Shown: piece after piece, positions 1 through 7,461 of the stretch
Position numbering within the stretch: the stretch's first letter is position 1
How the letters are laid out: each line of letters starts with the position of its first letter
NCBI GenBank assembly: GCA_021778635.1
Contig: JAJYCD010000029.1
Coordinates: forward strand, 1-36,844
Origin: Actinomycetes bacterium
GTDB lineage: Bacteria; Actinomycetota; Actinomycetes; Actinomycetales; Cellulomonadaceae
Direction of reading: 5' to 3'
DNA: 36,844 nt
Program-made: the position numbers and the translations under genes
The notes under the pieces: model-generated
The model's input: only the letters and a program-made list of their open reading frames with translations
Told to the model about the DNA's origin: nothing
Database searches by the model: none

Positions 1-395
1 ATCCCCCACGGTCCGAGCACCCGGGCGATCAGCCGGTACGTCCCGCCGTACGCGTCGTCCGGGATGACGACGTGGTCGCCGGGTCGCAGGACGGCACGCA
101 GCAGCGTGTCCTCGGCGGCGAGGCCGGACGCGAACGCGAACGCGCGGTCGCCACCCTCGACCGCGGCGAGGGCCTCCTGCAGCGCGGTGCGGGTCGGGTT
201 CGCCGAGCGCGAGTACTCGTAGCCGCCCCGGAGGCCGCCGACGCCGTCCTGCTTGAACGTCGAGACCTGGAAGATCGGGGTCACGACCGCGCCCGTCCCG
301 GCGTCCGGGTCCTGCCCGGAGTGGATGGCACGGGTGGCGAATCCCGCCGCGGACCAGTCGTGCACGGACTCGGGGTCGGTGGGGTGCGCGCTCAC
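1..395 (-). CDS. metB: Cystathionine gamma-synthase / gamma-lyase family protein, N-terminal part (cut by window edge)
   Basis: PLP-dependent trans-sulfuration enzyme (Cys/Met metabolism family) linking cysteine and homocysteine through cystathionine. Only the first 131 codons are present. Visible are the family's opening (FATRAIHSGQ, then TGAVVTPIFQVSTF), the YEYSRSANPTR segment that binds the PLP phosphate, and the FASGLAAEDTLLRAVLRPGDHVV stretch. The PLP-binding lysine lies outside the window. The start is a GTG at 395; no Shine-Dalgarno is seen, but TAGCCT lies 6 nt upstream, so the mRNA may be leaderless. It diverges from msrA. With the cystathionine beta-synthase at 9143-10549 the strain could run reverse trans-sulfuration. 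Synthase and lyase cannot be told apart from this part. Confidence 0.88.
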   Translation of the reverse strand, partial: MSAHPTDPESVHDWSAAGFATRAIHSGQDPDAGTGAVVTPIFQVSTFKQDGVGGLRGGYEYSRSANPTRTALQEALAAVEGGDRAFAFASGLAAEDTLLRAVLRPGDHVVIPDDAYGGTYRLIARVLGPWG

Positions 396-401
396 AGGTC
401 C

Positions 402-407
402 AGGCTA
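402..407 (-). promoter_or_regulatory. Possible -10 box (TAGCCT) of the metB-like gene
   Basis: On the minus strand TAGCCT ends 6 nt before the GTG start at 395, the geometry of a leaderless transcript. No good -35 hexamer is found 16-18 bp upstream, so this is a weak call based on position and the TAnnnT pattern. Confidence 0.35.
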
Positions 408-513
408 GGCGGTCGCCGGGCGCGGCGGTGCGGTCGGGGAACACCGCGCGTCGTGCCCGGTGTTGTACGCACCGACCCGCGGGGAACGGCCCCGGGACGA
501 AGGAGCGACGCAC

Positions 514-1179
514 ATGGCTGGATGGCTGTTCGGTTCCGCAGCGAGCACGACGATGGTCACGCCCGATCGCGCCCTCCCCGGTCGGGACGACTACGCGTAC
601 CAGGTCCCGGCGACCCACGCGGTGCTCGGGACGCCGCTGCGTGGTCCGTGGCCCGAGGGCACTGCCGTCATCTCGCTCGCCCTCGGCTGCTTCTGGGGCG
701 CCGAGAAGGCGCTGTGGGCCCTTCCCGGGGTCGTCACGACAGCCGCCGGGTACCAGGGTGGGTACACCCCGTTCCCGACCTACGAGGAGACGTGCACGAG
801 CCTGACGGGCCACACCGAGACCGTGCTCGTCGCGTACGACCCGGCGGTCCTCCCGCACGTCGAGCTGCTGCGCACCTTCTGGACGCTGCACGACCCGACG
901 CAGGGGTTCCGGCAGGGCAACGACCGCGGCAGCCAGTACCGGTCCGCGGTGTACTGGACCGCGCCCGAGCAGGAGGCGGCCGCGCTCGCGACCCGTGACG
1001 CGTACGCCCCGCAGCTCGCCGCGAACGGGTACGGCGCCATCACGACCGAGCTCCGCAGCGCGCAGGACGTCGGCCCGTTCTACTACGCCGAGGACTACCA
1101 CCAGCAGTACCTGCACAAGGTGCCCAACGGCTACTGCCCGGTCCACTCGACCGGGGTGGCGTGCCCCGTGCCGGCCTGA
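514..1179 (+). CDS. msrA: Peptide-methionine (S)-S-oxide reductase MsrA
   Basis: Reduces the S-epimer of methionine sulfoxide in proteins; cytosolic oxidative-damage repair. The 221-residue product carries the MsrA active-site motif GCFWGAEKALW (catalytic Cys about residue 57), the GYQGGYTPFPTYEETCTSLTGHTETVLV block, YRSAVYW, and the C-terminal HQQYLHKVPNGYCP with a likely resolving cysteine. ATG 514 is chosen because GAAGGAG at 499-505 lies 8 nt before it; the frame stays open upstream to 460 without a comparable site. It diverges from the metB-like gene, fitting sulfur-amino-acid metabolism, and converges on the gene ending at 1207. Confidence 0.95.
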   Translation: MAGWLFGSAASTTMVTPDRALPGRDDYAYQVPATHAVLGTPLRGPWPEGTAVISLALGCFWGAEKALWALPGVVTTAAGYQGGYTPFPTYEETCTSLTGHTETVLVAYDPAVLPHVELLRTFWTLHDPTQGFRQGNDRGSQYRSAVYWTAPEQEAAALATRDAYAPQLAANGYGAITTELRSAQDVGPFYYAEDYHQQYLHKVPNGYCPVHSTGVACPVPA

Positions 1180-1200
1180 GCGGCCGCGCGGAAAGGCCGC
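1180..1200. terminator. Small hairpin between converging genes
   Basis: GCGGCC at 1180-1185 pairs with GGCCGC at 1195-1200 across a 9-nt loop, in the 27-bp gap between msrA and the LysR-like gene. It could end transcription from both sides, but the stem is short and no T-run follows. Confidence 0.35.
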
Positions 1201-1206
1201 CACGCC

Positions 1207-2061
1207 TCAACGCGGCCGGTGCCCTCGACCCTTTGCCTGGGCCTGGCCGCGGGACTGGGCCTGACCGCGCGACTGGCCCCGTGCCGCCGACCTCGCCTTG
1301 CGCTGCTGCGCGGCGCGTCGGTCGCCGGCCTCGTCATGCGAACGCGGCGACCGCGCCTCGCCCGCCGCGGACCTGCTCCCGCGCGCGGGGGCCGGCGCCG
1401 GAGCGTCACCCGTCGCCGGAGGCACCCGGCCTCGGGAGCTGTTGACCGTCCGCCCGCGGACGATCCCGATCAGCTCCTCGACCTGGTCCGTCGTGCGGTC
1501 CGCGACCCAGCACAGGGCCACCTGGGACCGCGGGGCGTCGTCGACGGGACGGTACGTGAGGTCCTTGCGGTGGTGCAGCCGCGCCAGGGACTGCGGCACG
1601 ACGACGAGGCCCACCTCGGAGGCGACGAGAGCGACCGCGTCGGCGAGGGTCGCCGGGCGGGCGAGGGCGCTCCGCTCCCCGGGTAGCACGGCCTCCTCAC
1701 CCGGGTTCACCGACCAGTCGAGGACGTCGTCCATCGGGTGCAGGACGACCTCGTCCGCCAGGTCCGCGACCGTCACCGACTCGAACGCGGCGATCGGGTG
1801 CTCGACGGGCACGACGACCACGGAGACCTCGGCGTAGAGCGGGATCGCGCTCAGGACGTCGGCGTCGACCGGAAGCCGGATCAGCGCCGCGTCGACGTCC
1901 CCGTCGCGGAGCAGCCGCACGGCGTCGGCGCTCGGCGTCAGGATGAGATCGAGCGGGACGTCCGGCAGACGCTGCGTCCACGTGCGCGCCCACTTCGACG
2001 GGGTGACCCCCGGGGCGTACGCGAGGCGGAACGTCGAAGCCCGGCCCTCGGTGCGATCCAT
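1207..2061 (-). CDS. LysR-type substrate-binding domain protein without DNA-binding domain
   Basis: The 284-residue product is a LysR-family effector-binding domain: it starts MDRTEGRASTFRLAYAPGVTPSKW and runs through LLRDGDVDAALIRLP, VVVPVEHPIAAFESVTVADLADEVVLHP and the LADAVALVASEVGLVVVPQSLARL segment, all typical of the periplasmic-binding-like fold. The N-terminal winged helix (about 60-90 residues) that LysR regulators need is absent. ATG 2061 is set by GAGGAGGA just upstream, so the HTH is not lost through a wrong start; the open upstream extension does not read as an HTH. The last ~60 residues are a basic Arg/Gln/Ala tail with repeated SRGQAQ, which could touch nucleic acid. It is divergent from the DUF5997 gene, a neighbour I recall from other actinobacteria. 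Function unknown; a cofactor or half of a split regulator is possible. Confidence 0.85.
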   Translation of the reverse strand: MDRTEGRASTFRLAYAPGVTPSKWARTWTQRLPDVPLDLILTPSADAVRLLRDGDVDAALIRLPVDADVLSAIPLYAEVSVVVVPVEHPIAAFESVTVADLADEVVLHPMDDVLDWSVNPGEEAVLPGERSALARPATLADAVALVASEVGLVVVPQSLARLHHRKDLTYRPVDDAPRSQVALCWVADRTTDQVEELIGIVRGRTVNSSRGRVPPATGDAPAPAPARGSRSAAGEARSPRSHDEAGDRRAAQQRKARSAARGQSRGQAQSRGQAQAKGRGHRPR

Positions 2062-2194
2062 GTGTCGTCCTCCTCGCGTCGCGCCAGGGTACCGGGCCCC
2101 AGGAGCGCGGGGGTCGGCGAACCCGCGGCCGCTCCGCGAGCGCTCGGAACCGATCGCTCGGCGCCCGGGGTCCAACAGCGGCCGTCCTCGTCGA

Positions 2195-2209
2195 TATCCT
2201 TGCGGGATG
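2195..2209 (+). promoter_or_regulatory. Leaderless promoter (-10 TATCCT) of the DUF5997 gene
   Basis: TATCCT at 2195-2200 is followed by 6 nt and then ATG 2207-2209, so transcription should begin at or next to the start codon. No Shine-Dalgarno is present. The -35 (around 2171-2177) is poor. Confidence 0.5.
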
Positions 2210-2605
2210 ACCCCCCGGACCCCGCAGACCATGAAGCCCGCCACGGCGGCCAAGAAGCTGGGCGTGTACCTCCCGGCCACGCCGGAGGAGTTCCAGCAGG
2301 GTCTGGTGTCCCGGGACCAGCTCAACGAGCTTCAGGCGAGCCCGCCGGAGTGGCTGGTCGAGCTGCGGCGCAACGGCCCGCATCCGCGCCCGGAGGTCGC
2401 CGCGCGGCTCAGCGTGTCGATCGCGGGGCTGGCACGTGGCGGCGTCACCGAGCCGCTGACGACCACCCAGATCGCCGAGATGCTCGACAACCCGCCGGAG
2501 TGGCTCTTCCGGGAACGTGCGATCCTCGCCGAGGTGCGACGAGAGGAGCGGCGCCTGAAGGCTCGCGACGCAGAGCGCGCGCGCTCTGGTTCGACGCCGG
2601 CGTAG
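2207..2605 (+). CDS. DUF5997 family protein
   Basis: A 132-residue basic, cytosolic protein of the actinobacterial DUF5997 family. It opens MTPRTPQTMKPATAAKKLGVYLPATPEEFQ, then VSRDQLNELQASPPEWLVELRRNGPHPRPEVAARL. A second PPEWL (NPPEWLFRERAI) follows TTTQIAEML, a helix-like run resembling a small HTH. The two PPEWL elements suggest an internal repeat. ATG 2207 is preferred to ATG 2231 because of the -10 box 6 nt upstream and because neither has a Shine-Dalgarno. It is divergent from the LysR effector domain that lacks an HTH, so it might supply DNA binding to that partner; this is inference. No biochemical function is known to me. Confidence 0.85.
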   Translation: MTPRTPQTMKPATAAKKLGVYLPATPEEFQQGLVSRDQLNELQASPPEWLVELRRNGPHPRPEVAARLSVSIAGLARGGVTEPLTTTQIAEMLDNPPEWLFRERAILAEVRREERRLKARDAERARSGSTPA

Positions 2606-2651
2606 GGCTGACGACCCACGCCGTCGACTGGTCGGTGGGAGCATCGAGGGC

Positions 2652-3359
2652 GTGTCGACCCGGAGCGATCTTCGTGATGACCTGCGCGCCCGCGAGCCCT
2701 CGGACGTCCCGGGATTCCTCACCGCCCACTCCGGGCTGCCCGGTCCGCGCGGCAACCTCGAGCTCCTCGCCGCGTTCGGGGACGTCGCGCCCGAGAGCCT
2801 GGTCCTGAGTCTCGTCGGGTCGCCCGACGAGTACCACGCGTCGTGCGCCGCGGCCGCTCTCGGGCGGCTCGTCGCCGATCACCCCGACGACGTCGGTCTG
2901 CTCGGCCTCCTGCACGCGCAGGCGGAAGACGCCCGCTGGCGGGTGCGCGAGGGCGTCGCGATGGCGCTGCAACGCCTCGGCGACGCGGATGCCGCTCGGC
3001 TCCGTGGCGTGGTCGCCGCCTGGGCCCTCGACCCCGACCCCCTGGTCCAGCGCGCTGCGATCGCCGGCATCTGCGAACCGCGTCTGCTGCGGGACCCGAC
3101 GACTGCTGCCGCCGCCCTCGACGCGTGTCGTGTCACGACCGACCTGATGGAGGCACGCGCACCGGCTGAGCGTCGGAGCCCGGAGATCCGTACCCTGCGC
3201 CAGGCACTCGGCTACTGCTGGAGCGTCGCGGTGGCCGCCAGCCCGGTGACCGGGCTGGCGGCGTTCGCCACCCTCGAACGCGCCACCGACACGGACCTCC
3301 GGTGGATCGCGCGAGAGAACCGGAAGAAGGCGCGACTAGCCCGGCTCCTCGAGTCCTGA
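2652..3359 (+). CDS. HEAT-repeat domain protein
   Basis: The 235-residue alpha-helical protein shows HEAT-like repeats: LLAAFGDVAPESLVLSLVGS, YHASCAAAALGRLVADHPDDVGLLGLL, AQAEDARWRVREGVAMALQRLGD and LDPDPLVQRAAIAGICEP. The paired helices with conserved Arg/Asp turns and the WRVREGVAMAL element are typical. No signal peptide or membrane segment, so cytosolic. The GTG start at 2652 gives the sequence beginning STRSDLRDDLRA; a purine-rich GAGCATCGAGGG precedes it. It stands alone, 46 bp after DUF5997. HEAT proteins are scaffolds; a DNA-glycosylase-like alkylation-repair fold cannot be excluded, but no catalytic motif was seen. Confidence 0.8.
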   Translation: MSTRSDLRDDLRAREPSDVPGFLTAHSGLPGPRGNLELLAAFGDVAPESLVLSLVGSPDEYHASCAAAALGRLVADHPDDVGLLGLLHAQAEDARWRVREGVAMALQRLGDADAARLRGVVAAWALDPDPLVQRAAIAGICEPRLLRDPTTAAAALDACRVTTDLMEARAPAERRSPEIRTLRQALGYCWSVAVAASPVTGLAAFATLERATDTDLRWIARENRKKARLARLLES

Positions 3360-3552
3360 CCAGCCACGCAATCCGCACCCCGACGAGCCACGCGACCAGC
3401 ACCCTGACGACCCTGGCTTCTCGGCCGCCGATCCCGCGCGGGTGGACGCGCCCGCCGGATGGGCCGCGCCCGGTCCTCAGCGAGGCGACCCTCCTCCTCG
3501 CGGGGACGGTCGCCGTGGCGACGACGGCGCACCGGCTCGGGTCTGACCACTC

Positions 3553-4218
3553 TCAGCCGACGGCCGCCGCATCGGTCGGTGGGATCGGCGACGCCGTCGA
3601 GCCGGTCGACGCGCGGCGTCCCGGCGCCGCCGCTCCGCTCGCCCGAGCAGAGTCGAGGCCGGCATCGACGAACCGCACGGTGCGGTCCGTGGCCGCGGCC
3701 AGGTCGGTGCCGTGGTCGACGAGCTGGGCCGCGGCGGAGATCGCCCCGAACGCGAGACCGACGACGATCTCCGGGTCGCCGACGCCGAGGTCCTCGACGG
3801 CCGCGTGGAGCGGTGCGAGCAGCTCCTCGTGGAGCTCGCGCACCCGCGCCCGGCACATCGGCGGCAGGTCGACGATGCTCAACGGGTGGAACGGCCCGTG
3901 GTTGCGCGCGGCCAGCTCCAGGGCCGCCGCGATGTAGCGGTGGATCCGCTCGCGGGGATCTCCGACGCGCCCGACCACGCCGCTCAGCACGGCGTTCGCC
4001 TCGGCGAAGATCGCCTCGACCGCGGCGGCCACCAGGGCACCGGTCGACGGGTAGTACTGGTAGACGCTCGTCCGTGCCAGCCCCGCCTGCGCGGCGACTG
4101 CGGCCGGGGTGACGGCGGAGACGCCCTCGGCCACGAGCGTCTCGCGCGCGGCCGCGACGATGGCGTCGTGGCGCATCGCGTGGTGTGCGGCGACGGTCGG
4201 GGCATCGATACGCGGCAT
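3553..4218 (-). CDS. TetR/AcrR family transcriptional regulator (efflux repressor)
   Basis: A 221-residue TetR-type repressor. The N-terminal helix-turn-helix is clear: HDAIVAAARETLVAEGVSAVTPAAVAAQAGLARTSVYQYYPS at about residues 17-58, followed by a ligand-binding helical domain (FAEANAVLSGVVGRVGDPRERIHRYIAAALELAARNHGPFHPL). The C-terminus ends in a low-complexity Ala/Ser/Pro tail. ATG 4218 is used; an in-frame ATG at 4236 adds only six residues and neither has a convincing ribosome site. It is transcribed away from the MFS exporter at 4359, and the 140-bp region between them holds paired inverted 12-mers, so local repression of the pump and of itself is the natural reading. The ligand is unknown. 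Confidence 0.92.
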   Translation of the reverse strand: MPRIDAPTVAAHHAMRHDAIVAAARETLVAEGVSAVTPAAVAAQAGLARTSVYQYYPSTGALVAAAVEAIFAEANAVLSGVVGRVGDPRERIHRYIAAALELAARNHGPFHPLSIVDLPPMCRARVRELHEELLAPLHAAVEDLGVGDPEIVVGLAFGAISAAAQLVDHGTDLAAATDRTVRFVDAGLDSARASGAAAPGRRASTGSTASPIPPTDAAAVG

Positions 4219-4258
4219 GCCGCCATTGTCACGCATGGTTCGACGCACGGCCAGTTCC

Positions 4259-4295
4259 CGACAGTGATGTCGAGATGTTACCGTCTTCACTGTCG
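4259..4295. promoter_or_regulatory. Paired inverted TetR operator candidates between tetR and the MFS gene
   Basis: CGACAGTGA at 4259-4267 is mirrored exactly by TCACTGTCG at 4287-4295. Read outward to inward, the two sites are GACAGTGATGTC and GACAGTGAAGAC, and the first is itself a dyad (GACA-4-TGTC). They flank TACCGT at 4279-4284, a plausible -10 for the exporter with a weak TTCCCG -35. Binding there would block the divergent promoters. Confidence 0.6.
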
Positions 4296-4358
4296 AGAAG
4301 ATCTGGGTGGCACGCGTGTCGCGACCACCCAGCGGCACGCGAGCGAGAAGAGGCAGCC

Positions 4359-5999
4359 GTGACCACCACCCCACCCCCGGAGCCCGAGACGAAGGTCACC
4401 GGCAACCGCCGCTGGCTCGCGATGCTCACGCTCGCGCTCGGCGTCTCGCTCGTCATCATGGACGCGACGATCGTCAACGTCGCGCTGCCCGTCGTGATCG
4501 AGGACATCGGCCTGAACGCGTCGGGCGCGCAGTGGATGAACGCCGTGTACTCGCTCGTGTTCGCGTCGCTCATGCTGACCGTCGGGCGGTTCGGCGACCT
4601 CTACGGGCGCAAGAAGCTCTTCGCCGCCGGTCTCGTGCTGTTCATGGTCGCGAGCCTGTTCGCCGGCGGGGCGACCGGCCCGGCGATGCTGATCGGCGCC
4701 CGGGTGTTCCAGGGCCTCGGTGCGGCGATGGTCCTGCCGAGCACCCTGTCGACGCTCAACGCGATGTTCACCGGCCGCGAGCGCGGCATCGCCTTTGCCA
4801 TCTGGGGATCGACGATCGGCGGCATGGCCGCCGTCGGTCCGCTCGTCGGCGGCTGGCTCGCGACCGACGTGAGCTGGCGCTGGGCCTTCTGGCTCAACAT
4901 CCCGTTCGGGCTGCTCGCCCTGCTCGGCATCTCGCGCTACATCGACGAGACCCGCGACACCACGCTGCGACGCGGGTCGGACGTCCCCGGTGTCCTGCTG
5001 TCCACCCTCGGCGTCGGCGGCATCGTGTTCGCCCTGATCCAGGGCCAGTACCTCGGCTGGTGGACACAGAGCTCGGGGGGCGCGTCTCCGGTGCCGGTGG
5101 TCGGGGTCCTGGGCCTGGCGTTCGTCGGCACGTTCGTCGCCGTCGAGCGCCGCCGGGTCGCGGCGGGACGGATCGCCCTGGTCGACCTCGGGCTGCTCGG
5201 CATCCGCTCGTTCCGGTTCGGCATCATCGCGGCGTTGATCGTCGCGCTCGGCGAGTTCGGCCTGCTCTTCACGCTGCCGCTGCTCCTGCAGGGCGCGCTC
5301 GGCTACTCCGCCCTCGGGACCGGGGTGCTCGTGCTCTGGCTCGCGGTCGGCACGTTCCTGATCTCCGGAGCGACCCCGCAGCTGACGGCACGCATCGGGC
5401 AACGATCGGTGGTGCGGCTCGGTCTCGCCCTCGAGGCGATCGCGATCGGCGGCCTCGCGCTGACGCTGTCGACGAGCGTCTCGGGCGTCGCGATCGCGGC
5501 CTGGCTGTTCCTGTACGGGCTCGGCGTCGGCATGGCGACCGCACAGCTCACGAGCGTGATCCTCGTCGACGTCCCGGTCAACGCGAGCGGGCAGGCGTCC
5601 GGGTTCCAGACCACGGTCCGGCAGCTCGGCTCGGCGCTCGGCGTCGCGGTGCTGGGCGGGCTGCTCATCGCGAACGTGACGAGTCAGACCACGCAGCGGC
5701 TCGCGGCGACGGACCTGTCGCCGGCCGACCAGCAGCGCGTCGTCAGCATGGTGCACCAGACCGTCGGCGCGGCGATCCCGTCGTTGCGCGCCGACCCGGC
5801 GAGCGCCGCGGCCGTCGCACCGGCCGAGGCGGCGCTCGTGCACGCGAGCAAGATCACGACGGGCATCGCGGCCGGGGTGCTCGTGATCGGCCTGGCGGCG
5901 ACGCTCGCCCTCCCGCCGACCCCGGCGCCCGCCGCGTCCGAGCCCGCCGAGGAGAGGCGTCGACGCCCCCGCGAACGCGCCAGGACCCCCGCCGCCTGA
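4359..5999 (+). CDS. DHA2-family (14-TM) MFS drug:H+ antiporter, EmrB/QacA type
   Basis: A 546-residue inner-membrane exporter using the proton gradient. The first helix carries the hallmark LVIMDATIVNVALPVVIEDIG; motif A is GRFGDLYGRKKLF; the DHA2 loop WRWAFWLNIPFGLLALL follows the fifth helix; further helices continue to about residue 520 and the tail is basic and Pro-rich. Length and the number of hydrophobic segments fit the 14-helix class. The GTG at 4359 is set by GAGAAGAGG just upstream; translation upstream of it is Arg/His-rich and unlike an exporter. The divergent TetR and its operator candidates suggest substrate-induced expression. Substrate cannot be read from sequence. Confidence 0.94.
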   Translation: MTTTPPPEPETKVTGNRRWLAMLTLALGVSLVIMDATIVNVALPVVIEDIGLNASGAQWMNAVYSLVFASLMLTVGRFGDLYGRKKLFAAGLVLFMVASLFAGGATGPAMLIGARVFQGLGAAMVLPSTLSTLNAMFTGRERGIAFAIWGSTIGGMAAVGPLVGGWLATDVSWRWAFWLNIPFGLLALLGISRYIDETRDTTLRRGSDVPGVLLSTLGVGGIVFALIQGQYLGWWTQSSGGASPVPVVGVLGLAFVGTFVAVERRRVAAGRIALVDLGLLGIRSFRFGIIAALIVALGEFGLLFTLPLLLQGALGYSALGTGVLVLWLAVGTFLISGATPQLTARIGQRSVVRLGLALEAIAIGGLALTLSTSVSGVAIAAWLFLYGLGVGMATAQLTSVILVDVPVNASGQASGFQTTVRQLGSALGVAVLGGLLIANVTSQTTQRLAATDLSPADQQRVVSMVHQTVGAAIPSLRADPASAAAVAPAEAALVHASKITTGIAAGVLVIGLAATLALPPTPAPAASEPAEERRRRPRERARTPAA

Positions 6000-6034
6000 C
6001 CCACGCGTGCGGACGTGGCGCCCCGGAGACGCCC

Positions 6035-6052
6035 GCGCCGCGCGAGCGGCGC
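6035..6052. terminator. Bidirectional hairpin between MFS and FKBP genes
   Basis: GCGCCGC at 6035-6041 pairs with GCGGCGC at 6046-6052 around a GCGA tetraloop, in the 58-bp gap between two converging genes. A CCC/GGG pair with a one-base bulge may extend it. There is no T-run, as is usual in high-GC actinobacteria. Confidence 0.55.
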
Positions 6053-6057
6053 AGGGG

Positions 6058-6462
6058 TCAGTTGGTGCCGACGATGTCCACCACGAAGACGAGCGTGTCC
6101 GTGCCCTTGATACCCGCCTGCGGCATGCCGCGGTCGCCGTATCCCAGGTGAGGCGGGATCGAGAGCAGCACGCGCGACCCGACCTGCTTGCCGACGAGGC
6201 CGGCGTCCCAGCCGCTGATCACGGCGCCGATCCCGATCGGGAAGCTGATCGACGAGCCGCGGTCGTACGAGTTGTCGAAGATCCGACCGCCCCAGGTCTG
6301 CCCGAGGTAGTGCACCTTGAGGTCGTCGCCGGCCTCGACGATCGCACCGTCGCCCTGGCTGAGCACGACGACCTCGAGCTCGGCAGGAGCGATCGAGTCC
6401 GGGAAGGTCAGGACGGGCTTGTCGCCGAAGGAGCCGGAGGCCTCGGGAAGCTGGACGGTCAT
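6058..6462 (-). CDS. FKBP-type peptidyl-prolyl cis-trans isomerase
   Basis: A compact 134-residue FKBP with a short N-terminal extension. Family features: LKVHYLGQTWGGRIFDNSYDRGSSISFPIG, VISGWDAGLVGKQVGSRVLLSIPPHLGYGDRG and the closing strand TDTLVFVVDIVGTN; the aromatic and Asp residues of the active pocket (Y52, F62, D63, W85) are present. It has no signal peptide, so it probably acts in the cytosol on proline-limited folding. ATG 6462 is chosen over ATG 6468 because TGAGGAG sits directly against 6468 but about 6 nt before 6462. Monocistronic, converging with the MFS gene. Confidence 0.95.
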   Translation of the reverse strand: MTVQLPEASGSFGDKPVLTFPDSIAPAELEVVVLSQGDGAIVEAGDDLKVHYLGQTWGGRIFDNSYDRGSSISFPIGIGAVISGWDAGLVGKQVGSRVLLSIPPHLGYGDRGMPQAGIKGTDTLVFVVDIVGTN

Positions 6463-6537
6463 GGACATCTCCTCAGGAGTTCGGGGGCGGAGTTCCGCGG
6501 GGCACCACCCTACGTGGCGATCGCACCGGCCCAGGGC

Positions 6538-6573
6538 TTGACGACCGTGGCTAATGGCATTAGCTTTCTTGCC
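6538..6573 (+). promoter_or_regulatory. Leaderless promoter of the alpha/beta hydrolase-tetR operon
   Basis: TTGACG (6538-6543) and TAGCTT (6561-6566) are separated by exactly 17 bp, and the -10 ends 7 nt before ATG 6574. The predicted transcript starts at the A of the start codon, and no ribosome-binding site is present. This is the cleanest promoter in the window. Confidence 0.75.
6550..6564. promoter_or_regulatory. 15-bp palindromic operator over the hydrolase promoter
   Basis: GCTAATG (6550-6556) and CATTAGC (6558-6564) are perfect inverted arms around one G. The site fills the spacer and overlaps the -10 box, so a bound dimer would exclude RNA polymerase. The TetR protein encoded at the end of the same operon (7454-8092) is the likely ligand-responsive binder. 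Confidence 0.7.
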
Positions 6574-7461
6574 ATGAGCACCTCCGACCACGCATCCACC
6601 CCCACCCGGTCCTCCGACGTGCGCCACCTGCCACGCCCCGAGGGTCGCATCGCCTACACGGACCAGGGCACCGGCCCGCTCGTCGTCGCCACTCCCGGGA
6701 TGGGTGACCTCCGGTCGACGTACCGGGAGCTCACCGGTCCGCTCCTCGCCACCGGCCACCGCGTCGTCGTCGCCGACCTCCGGGGACATGGTGACTCCGA
6801 CACGTCGTTCCGGACGCACGGCGACATCGCCACCGGCCAGGACCTCCTGGCCCTCGTCGAGCACCTCGGCGGCCCCGCCGTCCTGGTCGGCAACTCGATG
6901 GGCGCCGCCGCCGCGGCCTGGGCCGCCGCCGAACGACCGGACCTCGTCGCCGGGCTCGTCCTGCTCGCACCGTTGCTTCGCGAGCGCAGCTCGAGCACGC
7001 TCAACCGGGCCGTCATCCACGTCGTCTACCGCATCGCGTTCGCCCGGCCGTGGGGCGCGGCGTTCTGGGCCTGGTACTACCGCAGCCTGAACAAGGGCAC
7101 TCGGGCACCCTGGCTCGACGCGCACGCGGCCGCGATCCGCACGAGCCTGCGCGAGCCCGGTCGTCTGCGCTCGCTGCGCCACCTCACGCTGCAGCTGGAC
7201 CACGGCGTCGTCGAACCCCGGCTCGGAGAGGTGCGCGCCCCGACGCTCGCGGTCGTCGGGTCCCTCGACCCCGACTTCCGCGACCCCGCCGCGGAGCTCG
7301 ACTGGATCGTCGATGTCCTCCACGCGACGCCGGTGCTGATCCCGGACGTCGGCCACTACCCCCAGGCGCAACGCCCCGACGTCGTCGTCCCGGCCGTGCG
7401 CGACCTCCTCGCCGCGCTGCCGCGGACGGGCGACCGGTGGACGGCGACGCACGGTGGCTAG
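6574..7461 (+). CDS. Alpha/beta-fold hydrolase
   Basis: A 295-residue cytosolic alpha/beta hydrolase. Visible are the oxyanion region VVATPGMGDLRSTY, the ADLRGHGDSD strand-loop, the nucleophile elbow GNSMGA (Ser108), the acid Asp in VVGSLDPDF (Asp232 or Asp234) and the catalytic His261 in PDVGHYPQAQRP. ATG 6574 follows a strong promoter by 7 nt and has no Shine-Dalgarno, so translation is probably leaderless. The stop overlaps the GTG of the downstream tetR by 8 bp, implying coupling. A hydrolase co-transcribed with its TetR suggests a small xenobiotic or ester signal as substrate and inducer (inference). Esterase, lactonase or haloalkane dehalogenase cannot be separated here. Confidence 0.92.
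   Translation: MSTSDHASTPTRSSDVRHLPRPEGRIAYTDQGTGPLVVATPGMGDLRSTYRELTGPLLATGHRVVVADLRGHGDSDTSFRTHGDIATGQDLLALVEHLGGPAVLVGNSMGAAAAAWAAAERPDLVAGLVLLAPLLRERSSSTLNRAVIHVVYRIAFARPWGAAFWAWYYRSLNKGTRAPWLDAHAAAIRTSLREPGRLRSLRHLTLQLDHGVVEPRLGEVRAPTLAVVGSLDPDFRDPAAELDWIVDVLHATPVLIPDVGHYPQAQRPDVVVPAVRDLLAALPRTGDRWTATHGG

Noticed and set aside
3360..3552. Gap with short repeats of GAGCCACGCGACC type and GTCGCC-GT-GGCGAC
   Set aside because: Symmetry is small and scattered, no gene or clean terminator is convincing; it is likely plain spacer between converging genes.
4287..5843. A 518-codon frame antisense to the MFS gene
   Set aside because: Low-complexity Arg/Asp/Gln translation with no domain; the MFS frame has clear motifs and a ribosome site.
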